Shown here in pieces: positions 50,376 through 59,391 of a stretch of DNA of 64,000 bases (its first letter is position 1; the number at the start of each line of letters is the position of its first letter). The DNA is from Streptomyces sp. CB02261 (GTDB taxonomy: Bacteria; Actinomycetota; Actinomycetes; Streptomycetales; Streptomycetaceae), in the NCBI RefSeq assembly GCF_001905665.1, contig NZ_LIVX01000004.1, forward strand, positions 185,705 to 249,704. Direction: 5' to 3'. The translations under genes and the position numbers were made by a program. A model generated the notes under the pieces. That model did not search any database, was not told the DNA's origin, and saw nothing but the letters and a program-made list of their open reading frames with translations.

Positions 50376-50612
50376 ATGGATCGCATATACAACGGCATGC
50401 CCGCCGCTGAGCTCGGTGCCGAGGGTTGGCACAAGCCCTGGAGCGGCGGGAACGGGGGCAACTGCGTGGAGGCCATGAAGCTGGCCGACGGCAGAGTCGC
50501 CGTGCGACAGTCCGCAGACCCTGAAGGACCCGCGCTCATCTACACCCACGGGGAGATCGCCGCCTTCATCCAGGGGGCAAAATCCGGTCAGGCTGACTTT
50601 CTCCTCACCTGA
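50376..50612 (+). CDS. DUF397 domain protein (BldB/WhiJ partner type)
   Basis: A 78-residue protein with the DUF397 pattern: WHKPWSGGNGGNCVEAMKLADGRVAVRQSADPEGPALIYTHGEIAAFIQGAK. Proteins of this kind are paired with XRE/DUF5753 regulators and modulate them in Streptomyces development; some pairs have been discussed as toxin-antitoxin-like. It immediately follows the XRE gene. Confidence 0.93.
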   Translation: MDRIYNGMPAAELGAEGWHKPWSGGNGGNCVEAMKLADGRVAVRQSADPEGPALIYTHGEIAAFIQGAKSGQADFLLT

Positions 50613-50686
50613 CCCCTTCCGCCCCGGCCCTACCGTCGCGTAACTCTTGCGGCAGCGCCACTCGTTCATCCCGACCAGGAGAGCCG

Positions 50687-51505
50687 ATGACCCAGGACCC
50701 GACCGTCCCGCGGAGTGAGATCCGCATCGACACCAGCACGCCCCACCCGGCGCGCATGTACGACTGGTTCCTGGGCGGCAAGGACAACTACCCGGTCGAC
50801 GAGGCGATGGCCCGCCAGCTGCTCACCGTCGACGCCCGGGGCCGGGACATGGCCCGCGTCAACCGGGCCTTCATGCACCGCGCCATCCGCTGGCTCAGCG
50901 CCCACGGCGTCCGCCAGTACCTGGACGTCGGCACGGGCATCCCGACCGAGCCCAACCTGCACCAGATCGCGCAGGAGGCCGCGCCGGAGTCCCGCATCGT
51001 CTACTGCGACAACGACCCGATCGTGCTCGCCCACGCGGCCGCGCTGCTGCGCTCGACCCCCCAGGGGGCCACCGAGTACATCCAGGCGGACGCCCGCGAA
51101 CCCGAGATCATCCTCGAAAGGGCCGGTAAGGTCCTTGACTTCGATCAGCCCATCGCGCTTTCGATGCTCGCCCTGCTGCACTTCGTCGGGGACGAGGACG
51201 GCGCGTACGAGCTGGTGTCCAAGATCGTCGACAAGCTCGCCCCGGGCAGCTATCTGGTCCTCTCCCATGTCACCGGGGACTTCGACCCCGAGGGCGCGGC
51301 GAAGGCGGCCGCGATGTACAGGGCGCGCGGCCTGACCCTGCGGCCCCGCTCGCGGGACGAGCTGGCCGCGTTCTTCGACGGCCTGGAGTTCGTCGAGCCC
51401 GGCGTCTCGCTCACCGCGGAGTGGCACCCGGAGCTGGGCGAACCCGTCCCGGTCATGGGCGACGAGCCCATCCCGGGCTGGGCGGGCGTGGCGCGGAAGC
51501 CCTGA
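50687..51505 (+). CDS. DUF574/Methyltransf_19 S-adenosylmethionine-dependent methyltransferase
   Basis: A 272-residue protein of the actinobacterial SAM methyltransferase group. Hallmarks are HPARMYDWFLGGKDNYPVD near the N-terminus, QYLDVGTGIPTEPNLH (motif I), RIVYCDNDPIVLAHA (motif II) and LSMLALLHFVGDE. Expansions of this family often sit near XRE/DUF397 loci in Streptomyces. Substrate unknown. A strong terminator follows. Confidence 0.9.
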   Translation: MTQDPTVPRSEIRIDTSTPHPARMYDWFLGGKDNYPVDEAMARQLLTVDARGRDMARVNRAFMHRAIRWLSAHGVRQYLDVGTGIPTEPNLHQIAQEAAPESRIVYCDNDPIVLAHAAALLRSTPQGATEYIQADAREPEIILERAGKVLDFDQPIALSMLALLHFVGDEDGAYELVSKIVDKLAPGSYLVLSHVTGDFDPEGAAKAAAMYRARGLTLRPRSRDELAAFFDGLEFVEPGVSLTAEWHPELGEPVPVMGDEPIPGWAGVARKP

Positions 51506-51529
51506 CCCCGCCCCTGCGAACGGCGCGAA

Positions 51530-51562
51530 CGGGCCCGCGGACCGAGGAGGTCCGCGGGCCCG
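51530..51562. terminator. bidirectional terminator, 14-bp stem
   Basis: CGGGCCCGCGGACC (51530-51543), loop GAGGA, then GGTCCGCGGGCCCG (51549-51562). It lies between the convergent methyltransferase and M64 genes. Confidence 0.85.
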
Positions 51563-51605
51563 AGCCGTCTCCGCGAGCCCGCCCGTCTCCGCGGGCCGAC
51601 CCGTC

Positions 51606-53498
51606 TCAGCGTCCCGGCGGCACCAGCGTCACCAGGAAGCTCCGGGCCGGGCCCACGTTGCCGGCCGCGTCGATCGTGCGGTACTCGATCCGGTGCGTGC
51701 CGAGGTCGGGGGTCGCGTCGTCCCACGGCACGGCCCGGCTCCGGCCCAGCTTCCCGTACACCAGGCCGTCGATCACCGTGCCGGCCGGCGTGAAGCGGAA
51801 CGGCGCGTCGGCGTCCGTCGGCCAGCCGTAGTACGTGTACCAGCCGTCGCCGTCCACCCGGAACTGGCTCACCACCGCGCCCTCCTGGTCGTCACGGGCG
51901 GTCAGCCGCATGGTGAACGGGCCGTCGTGGACGTACTCCACGGGCCGCCCGGGACGCCGCACGGTACGCAGCGGTTCGGACAGTTCGTACGCGGCCGTGG
52001 CCGGACGGGCGTCCACCGTCCAGGTCAGCTCCTCGTCCCCGCCGGCGAGACGCGCCGTCAGGGTATGGGTCCCGGGAGCGAGGCGGAGCCGGCGCAGGTC
52101 CAGGTCGCGGTCGCCGGGACCGGTCGCGACGGGACGCCCGTCGAGCCGCCACCGTACGGCCGGAACGCGGTCCACCGGGTGCGTGGTGTCCGCGTGGACG
52201 ACGGTCCGGGCCCCGACGGGCGAACCGGTGGGGGTGTGGCCGGTGAACGCGGCCCGGGTCCCGTCCCGCACGGTGGTGAGGGACGGGTCCACCGTCCAGC
52301 TCACGGTCCGGGTGAGGGCGGCGGAGGCGCGGACCGCCGGGTCGCGGACGAAGGGCGTCGGGTCGGTGACCGTCGCCGTCAGGGTGTGCGGGCCGGGGGA
52401 GAGCCGCAGCCTCCGCAGGTCGACCGTGCGGGCGCCGCGCGCGGGAAGCGTCCGCCCGTCGAGGCGCCAGGTCACGGAGAGCGCGCCGCCCAGAGGGTGC
52501 AGGGTGTCCACCCACACCGTCCGGTCCGCCCCGATGGACGAGGTGTTCGGAGTGTGGTCCTGGACCAGGTTCACCTTGGCGGAGATCGCCTGGACCATGA
52601 CCTCGCGCTCCACCTGGTCGAAGGCGTAGCCGAGGGTCTTCATGAGCGAGTGCCGGCTCGGGCGCCAGACGCCCTTCGTGCTGTACAGGCCGCCCTCGTG
52701 CCGTCCGATGACCCCGCCCGACTCGCTCTCCTCGCCCAGCCAGCGCCACCACTTGGCCCGCTGCTCCCGCAACTGGTCCTCCGTGAGCAGCGTGTGGTGG
52801 GCGGAGGAGGGCTCGGGGCCGGACCAGGGGCCGCCGGGGACGCCCCGCGCGTAGTAGTCGTACTCGTCCTGGAGGCCACCGAGGGAATGGCCCAGCTCGT
52901 GCGGGGTGATGAGCGCGGAGAGCGCGTTGCCGCCGGAAGCGGTGGCGTAACCGCCGCCCGCGCCCCCGTAGGTGGAGCTGTGCGCGAGCGCCACGACCTG
53001 CCGGTTGGCGCGGCTCGTGCCGGGGACGAGATCGGCGAGCTCCGCGGCCTTCCTGCTGTCGACGGTCAGGAGCCTCTGCACGCTGTCCGGGTCGCAGCCG
53101 CCCCAGAACCCCATGTCGAGCGCGGTGTCCCGGGCCGGGGCGTCCAGCCCGGGGTCGCAGTCCACGCCCGACTCGGCCGAAGGGGCCTCCACCGCCCACA
53201 CGTTGACGTACGAGCGGTACGAGGCGAACGGCTCGATGCTCCACAGGGTGTTCAGATGCCGTTCGAGGTCCGCGCGGAACACCGGCATCTCCGCCGCGGT
53301 GTAGCCGTCGCCCATGAACACCAGGTTGAACCGCCGGTCCGCGGGCCCGGTGGTCTGCACGGGGACGACGACCGGGCCGTCCCCCCGCGTCGGCGTCTCC
53401 GCCGCCGCCGGTACGGTGCCCACCAGCCCGGCGGCCAGCAGACAGGCGGTGACGAGGCGGGCCACCTCTCGTCGAACACCTTTGTTCTGTGAGGTCAT
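51606..53498 (-). CDS. secreted M64 (IgA-peptidase type) metallopeptidase
   Basis: A 630-residue exported zinc peptidase. Signal peptide at residues 1-33 (RLVTACLLAAGLVGTVPAAAE). The metzincin-like motif is H200-E-L-G-H204 in TPHELGHSLGGLQDEYDYY, typical of family M64, preceded by FNLVFMGDGYTAAEM. The C-terminal half has repeated beta-sandwich units (WRLDGRTL/WRLDGRPV with LRRLRLSPG/LRRLRLAPG), an internal duplication, and ends in an Ig-like domain. A -10 motif sits 8 nt before the ATG. Substrate unknown. Confidence 0.9.
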   Translation of the reverse strand: MTSQNKGVRREVARLVTACLLAAGLVGTVPAAAETPTRGDGPVVVPVQTTGPADRRFNLVFMGDGYTAAEMPVFRADLERHLNTLWSIEPFASYRSYVNVWAVEAPSAESGVDCDPGLDAPARDTALDMGFWGGCDPDSVQRLLTVDSRKAAELADLVPGTSRANRQVVALAHSSTYGGAGGGYATASGGNALSALITPHELGHSLGGLQDEYDYYARGVPGGPWSGPEPSSAHHTLLTEDQLREQRAKWWRWLGEESESGGVIGRHEGGLYSTKGVWRPSRHSLMKTLGYAFDQVEREVMVQAISAKVNLVQDHTPNTSSIGADRTVWVDTLHPLGGALSVTWRLDGRTLPARGARTVDLRRLRLSPGPHTLTATVTDPTPFVRDPAVRASAALTRTVSWTVDPSLTTVRDGTRAAFTGHTPTGSPVGARTVVHADTTHPVDRVPAVRWRLDGRPVATGPGDRDLDLRRLRLAPGTHTLTARLAGGDEELTWTVDARPATAAYELSEPLRTVRRPGRPVEYVHDGPFTMRLTARDDQEGAVVSQFRVDGDGWYTYYGWPTDADAPFRFTPAGTVIDGLVYGKLGRSRAVPWDDATPDLGTHRIEYRTIDAAGNVGPARSFLVTLVPPGR

Positions 53499-53506
53499 GG
53501 GGCGCG

Positions 53507-53512
53507 AGCCTA
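53507..53512 (-). promoter_or_regulatory. -10 element of the M64 gene inside an 8-bp dyad
   Basis: TAGGCT on the minus strand ends 8 nt before the ATG; it lies in the loop of the perfect repeat GGGGCGCG/CGCGCCCC (53499-53523). No ribosome site, so a leaderless mRNA is likely. Confidence 0.4.
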
Positions 53513-53567
53513 GGCCGCGCCCCCGGTGCCGTAAAGGTGTTCGTCAGCCGTACAGGCGGGTGTCGGC

Positions 53568-54911
53568 TCAGCGTCGCAGGTACGCCAGACCCGGGTGCTC
53601 CGCGGTGTAGCCGTCGACGAGCCGGCGGGCCACGGCCACCGAGTCGACGAGCGGATGCAGGGCGAAGGCCTTGACGGCGGTCGCCCGCGAGCCGCTCTCC
53701 GCCGCGGCGAGGACCTCCCGCTCCACCGCCTTCACCGCCGTCACCAGACCGACGGCGTGGTACGGCAGCGGCGACACCGACACCGGATGGGCGCCGTTCG
53801 CGTCCACGAGGCAGGGCACCTCGATCACCGCGTCCGCGTCGAGCGCGGCGAGCGTCGAGCCGTTGCGCACGTTGAGGATGAGCGTGGTCCGCTCGTCGCG
53901 CGCCACCGCCCGCATGAGGGCAAGGGCCACCTTCTCGTAGCCGCCCGACTCCAGGTCCTCCTCGTCGCGCTCCCCGGTCCCGGCGGCCTCCCGGTTGGCC
54001 GCCATGTACGTGGCCTCCCGGTCGGCGAGCGTACGGTGCCAGGCGGCCAGGGCGGGGGTGTCGGGCTTCCCCATCTCCTGGTAGAAACCGGCCTGCTGGT
54101 CACGGAGGTAGGCCCCGCGCGTCCGCTCGGCCGTCCGGTAGGCGTGCACGGCCTCCCGGTTGAAGTAGTAGTAGTGGAGGTACTCGTTGGGGATCGCGCC
54201 GAGCGACCGCAGCCACTCCGCACCGAACAGCCGACCCTCCTCGAACGAGCCGAGCGCCTCCTCGTCGGCGAGCAGCCGCGGCAGCTCGTCGCGGCCACCG
54301 ATCCTCAGCCCCCGCAGCCAGCCCAGGTGGTTGAGGCCGACGTAGTCGATCCAGGCCTCGTCCGGGTCGGCGCCCAGGACGCGGGCGACCCTGCGGCCGA
54401 GCCCCACCGGGGAGTCGCAGATCCCGATGACCCGGTCACCGAGGATCCGGGACATCGCCTCCGTGACCAGGCCCGCCGGGTTCGTGAAGTTGATGACCCA
54501 GGCGTCAGGCGCGACTTCGGCGATCCTCCGGGCGACGCGCACCGCCACGGGCACGGTCCGCAGCCCGTACGCGATGCCGCCCGCCCCCACGGTCTCCTGG
54601 CCGAGCACGCCCTCGGCGAGCGCGATCCGCTCGTCGGCGGCCCTGCCGTCGAGTCCGCCGACCCGGATCGCGGAGAAGACGAAGTCCGCCCCGCGCAGCG
54701 CCTCGTCCAGGTCGGTCGTCGCCGTCACCCCGGGCGCGTCCCGCACCCCCTCGCCCTGCTCCGCGAGGACCCGGGCGATGGCCGAGAGCCGCCCCTCGTC
54801 GAGGTCGTACAGGGTGACGTGGGTGACCCGTCCCTCGGCGTGGTCGCCGAGGAGAGCCCCGTACACCAGCGGCACCCGGAACCCGCCGCCTCCGAGAATC
54901 GTCAGTTTCAT
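53568..54911 (-). CDS. GH4 family 6-phospho-beta-glucosidase-like enzyme
   Basis: A 447-residue NAD+/Mn2+-dependent glycosidase. Rossmann start MKLTILGGGGFRVPLVYGAL, then VINFTNPAGLVTEAM, the metal cysteine in IGICDSPVGLG and metal histidine in YVGLNHLGWLRGL, all diagnostic of GH4. It would hydrolyse a (6-phospho)-glycoside taken up by the cell; the phospho requirement is uncertain in actinobacteria. No sugar transporter is adjacent. Confidence 0.92.
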   Translation of the reverse strand: MKLTILGGGGFRVPLVYGALLGDHAEGRVTHVTLYDLDEGRLSAIARVLAEQGEGVRDAPGVTATTDLDEALRGADFVFSAIRVGGLDGRAADERIALAEGVLGQETVGAGGIAYGLRTVPVAVRVARRIAEVAPDAWVINFTNPAGLVTEAMSRILGDRVIGICDSPVGLGRRVARVLGADPDEAWIDYVGLNHLGWLRGLRIGGRDELPRLLADEEALGSFEEGRLFGAEWLRSLGAIPNEYLHYYYFNREAVHAYRTAERTRGAYLRDQQAGFYQEMGKPDTPALAAWHRTLADREATYMAANREAAGTGERDEEDLESGGYEKVALALMRAVARDERTTLILNVRNGSTLAALDADAVIEVPCLVDANGAHPVSVSPLPYHAVGLVTAVKAVEREVLAAAESGSRATAVKAFALHPLVDSVAVARRLVDGYTAEHPGLAYLRR

Positions 54912-54917
54912 GCTCGT

Positions 54918-54923
54918 ACGCTA
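54918..54923 (-). promoter_or_regulatory. -10 element of the GH4 gene, probable leaderless promoter
   Basis: TAGCGT ends 6 nt before the ATG at 54911, with no ribosome site. Confidence 0.4.
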
Positions 54924-55024
54924 CTCGGACGGGCCCTCCGGGCAGCGGGAACCCGGACCGGCGTCCACGGCGGCGTCCACATGCCGGGCGCGGCCCCCCG
55001 AGCCGGGTGGGGAACAATGGCGGC

Positions 55025-55468
55025 ATGTCCCGTCGCAAGCCCCGCCCCCGTACGACCGCCGCCGCGGCCCCCGCCGTGACCCCGTCCTCGCCCTGCCCCT
55101 GCGGACTCGACGCCCCCTACGGCGCGTGCTGCGGCCGGTTCCACGCGGGAACGGGCGGCACCGCGCCCACGGCCGAGCTGCTCATGCGCTCCCGGTACAG
55201 CGCCTTCGTCGTCCGTGACGAGGCCTATCTGCTGCGCACCTGGGCGCCCGAGACGCGTCCGGACGAGGTCGACTTCGACCCGGGCCTGCGCTGGACCGGC
55301 CTGGAGATCGAGGAGGCCACCGAGGGGACGGCCTTCCACCAGCGCGGCTCCGTCACCTTCACGGCGCGCTACGTCCACGACGGCGAGCCCGGTGCGCTCG
55401 GCGAGCGGAGCCGCTTCGCCCGCCACGAGGGCGCGTGGGTGTACGTGGACGGGGACGTCGCCCCATAG
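55025..55468 (+). CDS. YchJ family protein (UPF0225)
   Basis: A 147-residue protein with an N-terminal zinc-knuckle-like SPCPCGLDAPYGACCGRFH (SEC-C-type C-x-C...C-C) and the YchJ core, PTAELLMRSRYSAFVVRDEAYLLRTWAPETRP, then an NTF2-like sheet with GSVTFTARY. Biochemical function is unknown. It ends 3 bp before the convergent MFS gene. The first 20 residues are a basic/Ala-rich tail. Confidence 0.9.
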   Translation: MSRRKPRPRTTAAAAPAVTPSSPCPCGLDAPYGACCGRFHAGTGGTAPTAELLMRSRYSAFVVRDEAYLLRTWAPETRPDEVDFDPGLRWTGLEIEEATEGTAFHQRGSVTFTARYVHDGEPGALGERSRFARHEGAWVYVDGDVAP

Positions 55469-55471
55469 GGG

Positions 55472-57568
55472 TCAGCGGGCGCCCGCCGACACGGGCGACC
55501 GGTCGCGGGGGAGGCCGGTCGCGAGGTCCTCGGCGACGATCCTCTTCGCGATGGCGTCCGTCGCCACCCGCAGCTCGGGGCCGCTGGGCCGGCCGCGTTC
55601 CTGCTCGACGCGGTCGGAGAGCCAGTCGCCCCACGCGTGCGTGATGACGTCCGCCTCGCGCTTTCCGGCCGGTGTGTGGGAGAGCAGACTGCCGTCGCGG
55701 GTGAGGAACCCCTCGTCGACCATCCGGTCGAAGACCGGCAGGAGCACCTCGGGCGGGACCCGGCGGCCCGCCGAGATCAGGCCCAGACTCGCGTGCCCGA
55801 CCGTCCGGGTGAAGAGCTCGACCTGCATGACCGCCCACGCCCCGGCCATGTCGAGCCGTGTGTCGGAGGCGGCCACGATCCGGCGGGCGGTGTCGAGGTC
55901 GGCGCGGCGCAGGATCCGGCCGACGGACAGTTCGAGCAGCTTCGCCGAGTCGCCCGACATGGTGGGGGAGGCGAAGCCGTCGCCCATGTCGGGCGCGGCG
56001 GCGCGGGCCGAGTCGCGGAGCGTCACCTGTTTGAGGAAGAGCGCGACGACGAAGCCGACGGCGGCGACCGGCACGGTCCACAGGAAGACGGTGTGGAGGG
56101 TGTCGGCGTAGGCGTGGACGATGGGCTCCGCGATCGCGTCCGGCAGGGCGTGCACTCCGGCCGGGCTCTGCGCGGCCTGTGCGAGTCCGGCGGGGTCCAC
56201 GCCGAGGCTCCCGGCGACGACGGAGGCCTCGCCGACGCCGGCCGCCAGGTTCGGTTGCAGGGAGTTGACGTAGATCGTGCCGAAGACGGCGGTGCCGAAG
56301 GAGCTGCCGAGCGTACGGAAGAAGGTGACGCCTGAGGTGGCGGTGCCGAGGTCGGCGTAGTCGACGGTGTTCTGCACGGCGATGGTGAGGACCTGCATGC
56401 ACAGGCCGATGCCGACGCCGAGCACGAACATGTACAGCGACGCGAGCCAGGTACTGGTCCCCGGCTCCATGAGCGACAGCAGGTAGAGGCCGAGGCCCAT
56501 CACCAGACAGCCCGCGATCGGGAAGATCCGGTAGTGGCCCGTCTTGCTGACCACGTTGCCGCTGAAGACCGAGGCGATGAGGAGGCCGACGACCATGGGC
56601 AGCGTGCGGATGCCGGAGACGGTCGCCGAGTCCCCGTCGACGTACTGGAGGTAGGTCGGCAGGAAGGTCATCGCACCGAGCATGGCGAAGCCGACGATGA
56701 AGCTCAGCACGGAGCACACGGTGAAGACGGGGTTGCCGAACAGCCGCATGGGCAGCATGGGTTCGGCGGCCCGGGTCTCCACCCAGCAGAACAGGGCGAG
56801 GGCGATGACACCGCCGGCGAAGAGGCCGATGATGACCCCCGAGCCCCAGGCGTACTCGTTGCCGCCCCAACTGGTCGCGAGGATCAGGGCGCTGGATCCG
56901 GCGGCGACGAGCGCGATGCCCGCGTAGTCGATGACGGGCTTGCTCGCCGAGCGCACCGAGGGGATCGTGCGGGCGGCGGCGATGACGACGAGGACGGCGA
57001 TGGGCACGTTGACGTAGAAGGCCCAGCGCCAGCTGAGGTGGTCGGTGAACAGGCCGCCGAGGAGCGGGCCGATGACGGTGGAGACCCCGAACACGGCACC
57101 GATCGCGCCCTGGTACTTGCCGCGTTCGCGCAGTGGGATCACATCGGCGATGAGCGCCATGGAGGTGACCATCAGACCGCCGGCGCCGATGCCCTGCAGA
57201 CCGCGCCAGACGATGAGCAGCGTCATGTTCGTGGCGAGTCCGCAGAGGAACGAGCCGGTGATGAACACGACCGCCGAGATCTGGAAGATCACCTTGCGGC
57301 CGAAGAGGTCGCCGAACTTGCCGACGAGGACCGTCGCGACCGTCTCCGCGAGCAGGTAGGCGGTGACCACCCACGACATGTGGGCGGCGCCGCCGAGGTC
57401 CGAGACGATCGTGGGCAGCGCGGTGCCGACGATCGTCTGGTCGAGCGCGGCGAGGAGGACACCCAGCATGATCGTGCCGAAGACGATGTTGCGGCGGCGG
57501 CGGTCGAGCACGGGCGGCTCGGGGGCGGCGGCCGGGGGCGCGGGCGCTGCGTCGCTGGTCGTGGTCAC
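55472..57568 (-). CDS. DHA2-family MFS exporter with winged-helix-like C-terminal extension
   Basis: A 698-residue protein. Residues 30-513 form a 14-helix exporter: [71 protein letters not shown]. Residues 515-698 are a soluble cytosolic extension containing [34 protein letters not shown], which resembles the wing region of a MarR/winged helix domain. It may sense ligand or bind a partner. GTG start at 57568. It exports an unidentified drug or lipid. Confidence 0.9.
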   Translation of the reverse strand: MTTTSDAAPAPPAAAPEPPVLDRRRRNIVFGTIMLGVLLAALDQTIVGTALPTIVSDLGGAAHMSWVVTAYLLAETVATVLVGKFGDLFGRKVIFQISAVVFITGSFLCGLATNMTLLIVWRGLQGIGAGGLMVTSMALIADVIPLRERGKYQGAIGAVFGVSTVIGPLLGGLFTDHLSWRWAFYVNVPIAVLVVIAAARTIPSVRSASKPVIDYAGIALVAAGSSALILATSWGGNEYAWGSGVIIGLFAGGVIALALFCWVETRAAEPMLPMRLFGNPVFTVCSVLSFIVGFAMLGAMTFLPTYLQYVDGDSATVSGIRTLPMVVGLLIASVFSGNVVSKTGHYRIFPIAGCLVMGLGLYLLSLMEPGTSTWLASLYMFVLGVGIGLCMQVLTIAVQNTVDYADLGTATSGVTFFRTLGSSFGTAVFGTIYVNSLQPNLAAGVGEASVVAGSLGVDPAGLAQAAQSPAGVHALPDAIAEPIVHAYADTLHTVFLWTVPVAAVGFVVALFLKQVTLRDSARAAAPDMGDGFASPTMSGDSAKLLELSVGRILRRADLDTARRIVAASDTRLDMAGAWAVMQVELFTRTVGHASLGLISAGRRVPPEVLLPVFDRMVDEGFLTRDGSLLSHTPAGKREADVITHAWGDWLSDRVEQERGRPSGPELRVATDAIAKRIVAEDLATGLPRDRSPVSAGAR

Positions 57569-57630
57569 TCTCGCAGCGTCACACCGGCCCTGTGCGGGTG
57601 CATGCGGGGGACCGCCGAACGGGCGGACCG

Positions 57631-57882
57631 TCAGGAGGTGACGGGCAGCTTCGGGTGGTGCTTGGCGAGGATCTTGTTGGCCCGCGCGAGCGCGGCGAGG
57701 GCGTGCTCGCGGTCGGCCCGGTCCTCCGCGCACAGCGGCCCCCGGAACCGGTACACCTCGCGCACCGCGCAGTCCGCGTCGACCTCGGCCTGGAGGACGT
57801 GCAGCGGCAGACAGGAACCGATCAGCGCGGCCACGCGGTCGGGGATCGGCACGGGTACGAGGCGCGAGGGCGAGGTGATCAC
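57631..57882 (-). CDS. hypothetical protein
   Basis: An 83-residue protein in the same direction as, and 62 bp upstream of, the MFS exporter. It contains [53 protein letters not shown], with two cysteines and a helical C-terminus. GTG start with AGGA upstream. No recognised family; perhaps a small regulator or partner of the exporter. Confidence 0.6.
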   Translation of the reverse strand: MITSPSRLVPVPIPDRVAALIGSCLPLHVLQAEVDADCAVREVYRFRGPLCAEDRADREHALAALARANKILAKHHPKLPVTS

Positions 57883-58280
57883 GGTTCAGTCCTAGTGGAT
57901 CGGGGAAGGGCAGGGAAGAGTGTTCTCTCCATACGTACCGGATGCCCGTACGGGTTCCGGTACGGCGATGTCGCGGCGCTGCAACGACGGGGGAGCGCCC
58001 ACGACGGCGCGCGCGGGAGCCGGGGTCGGGGACCGGCCGGGGACGCCGGGCGGACGCCGGGGCGTTCCCGCAGGTACGGGGCCGGGTGGCCGTCACCGTA
58101 TTGCGCAGCACCCCTGTGTATCACCCGGGTGTGCGGCGAACGCATGCTCGGCGCGGGAGTGTTGGGGCGCCGTCGGCGGCCCAGGGAATGTGAAGCATCT
58201 CACTCAGCGGAATGGCATCTTCCGGACAGCCGCCGACCTGATCCGTACGAACACCGGATCTTTCCGGACGGCCGCCGCTC
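57883..58280. other. 398-bp intergenic stretch
   Basis: No convincing gene. It holds a 15-bp direct repeat TCCGGACxGCCGCCG (58221-58235 and 58263-58277, period 42) and a dyad GATCCG-N9-CGGATC (58240-58260) that could terminate the ligase transcript. The left part must contain the promoter of the small gene at 57882. Confidence 0.45.
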
Positions 58281-59339
58281 CTACCGGAGGATCTCCGACA
58301 GGTCGTACGAGGCCGGCTCGTCCAGTTGCCCGTAACCACAGGACTCCGGCGTGCGGTCCGGGCGCCACCGCTTGAACTGCGCCGTGTGGCGGAAGCGGTC
58401 ACCCTCCATGTGGTCGTACCCGACCTCGCAGACCCGCTCGGGCCGCAGCGCCACCCATGACAGGTCCTTCTTCCCCGACCAGCGGCTCGGCGCCCCCGGC
58501 AGCCGCGCCCCCTCGTGCGCGGCCTCCTCCGCCCACGCCGCCCACGGGTGCCCGTTGGGCGGGTCCATCCGCAGCGGCTCCAGCTCCTCGACCAGCTCGG
58601 CCCGCCGGGCGGCGGTGAACGCCGCGCACACGCCGACGTGCTGGAGCGCGCCCCGGTCGTCGTACAGCCCGAGGAGCAGGGAGCCGACCACCGGCCCGCT
58701 CTTGTGGAAGCGGTACCCGGCCACCACGACATCGGCTGTCCGCTCGTGCTTGATCTTGTACATGAGCCGGGCGTCGGGCCGGTACGGCAGGTCGAGGGGC
58801 TTGGCGATCACCCCGTCGAGGCCCGCCCCCTCGTACTGCTCGAACCAGTGGCCGGCCAGTTCGGCGTCGTGGGTCGCCGGGGCCAGGTGGACCGGCGCGT
58901 CGACCCCGGCGAGCGCCCGTTCCAGAGCTTCCCGGCGAGCACTCAGGGGGGTGTCGAGCAGGGAGGCGTCCCCGAGGGCGAGCAGGTCGAAGGCGACGAA
59001 CCGGGCCGGGGTGGTCTCGGCCAGCATGCGGACCCGGGAGTCGGCCGGGTGGATGCGCTCGCTGAGCCGGTCGAAGTCGAGCCGGCCCTCGTGCTCGATG
59101 ACGATCTCCCCGTCGACCACGCACCGCTCCGGCAGCCGGGCCGCGAGCGCCTCGACCAGCTCGGGGAAGTACCGGGTGAGCGGCTTGCCGGTACGGCTGC
59201 CGATGACGAGCTCCGGTCCGTCCCGGTGCACGATCGCCCGGAAGCCGTCCCACTTCGCCTCGTACTGCATCCCGGGCGGAATCCGCTTCACGGACTTGGC
59301 GAGCATCGGTTTCACGGGCGGCATCACCGGAAGATCCAT
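58281..59339 (-). CDS. ATP-dependent DNA ligase (LigC/LigD ligase-domain type)
   Basis: A 352-residue nucleotidyltransferase plus OB-fold ligase. The adenylation motif is YEAKWDGFRAI (K-x-D-G), followed by CVVDGEIVIEHEGRLDFDRL, RFVAFDLLALGD, GLDGVIAKPLDLPY and MYKIKHERTADVVVAGYR. It seals DNA nicks or breaks in non-homologous end joining or excision repair. It is divergent from the LigD polymerase gene, with only 52 bp between, so the two are probably co-regulated. No Ku gene is in the window. Confidence 0.93.
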   Translation of the reverse strand: MDLPVMPPVKPMLAKSVKRIPPGMQYEAKWDGFRAIVHRDGPELVIGSRTGKPLTRYFPELVEALAARLPERCVVDGEIVIEHEGRLDFDRLSERIHPADSRVRMLAETTPARFVAFDLLALGDASLLDTPLSARREALERALAGVDAPVHLAPATHDAELAGHWFEQYEGAGLDGVIAKPLDLPYRPDARLMYKIKHERTADVVVAGYRFHKSGPVVGSLLLGLYDDRGALQHVGVCAAFTAARRAELVEELEPLRMDPPNGHPWAAWAEEAAHEGARLPGAPSRWSGKKDLSWVALRPERVCEVGYDHMEGDRFRHTAQFKRWRPDRTPESCGYGQLDEPASYDLSEILR

Positions 59340-59378
59340 GAGGCGATTGTCCGGTATGCGGGAGTTGTCTGCGAGCCC

Positions 59379-59384
59379 TAGGCT
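59379..59384 (+). promoter_or_regulatory. -10 element of the LigD polymerase gene
   Basis: TAGGCT ends 7 nt before the ATG at 59392; no ribosome site, so probably leaderless. On the opposite strand GACAAT lies 6 nt before the ligase ATG, giving two overlapping divergent promoters in 52 bp. Confidence 0.4.
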
Positions 59385-59391
59385 GACCCGC

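Noticed and set aside
48794..50612. Classical toxin-antitoxin or anti-phage system
   Set aside because: The ATPase, XRE/DUF5753 and DUF397 set is the usual Streptomyces developmental-regulator arrangement; nothing here indicates a toxin or defence effector.
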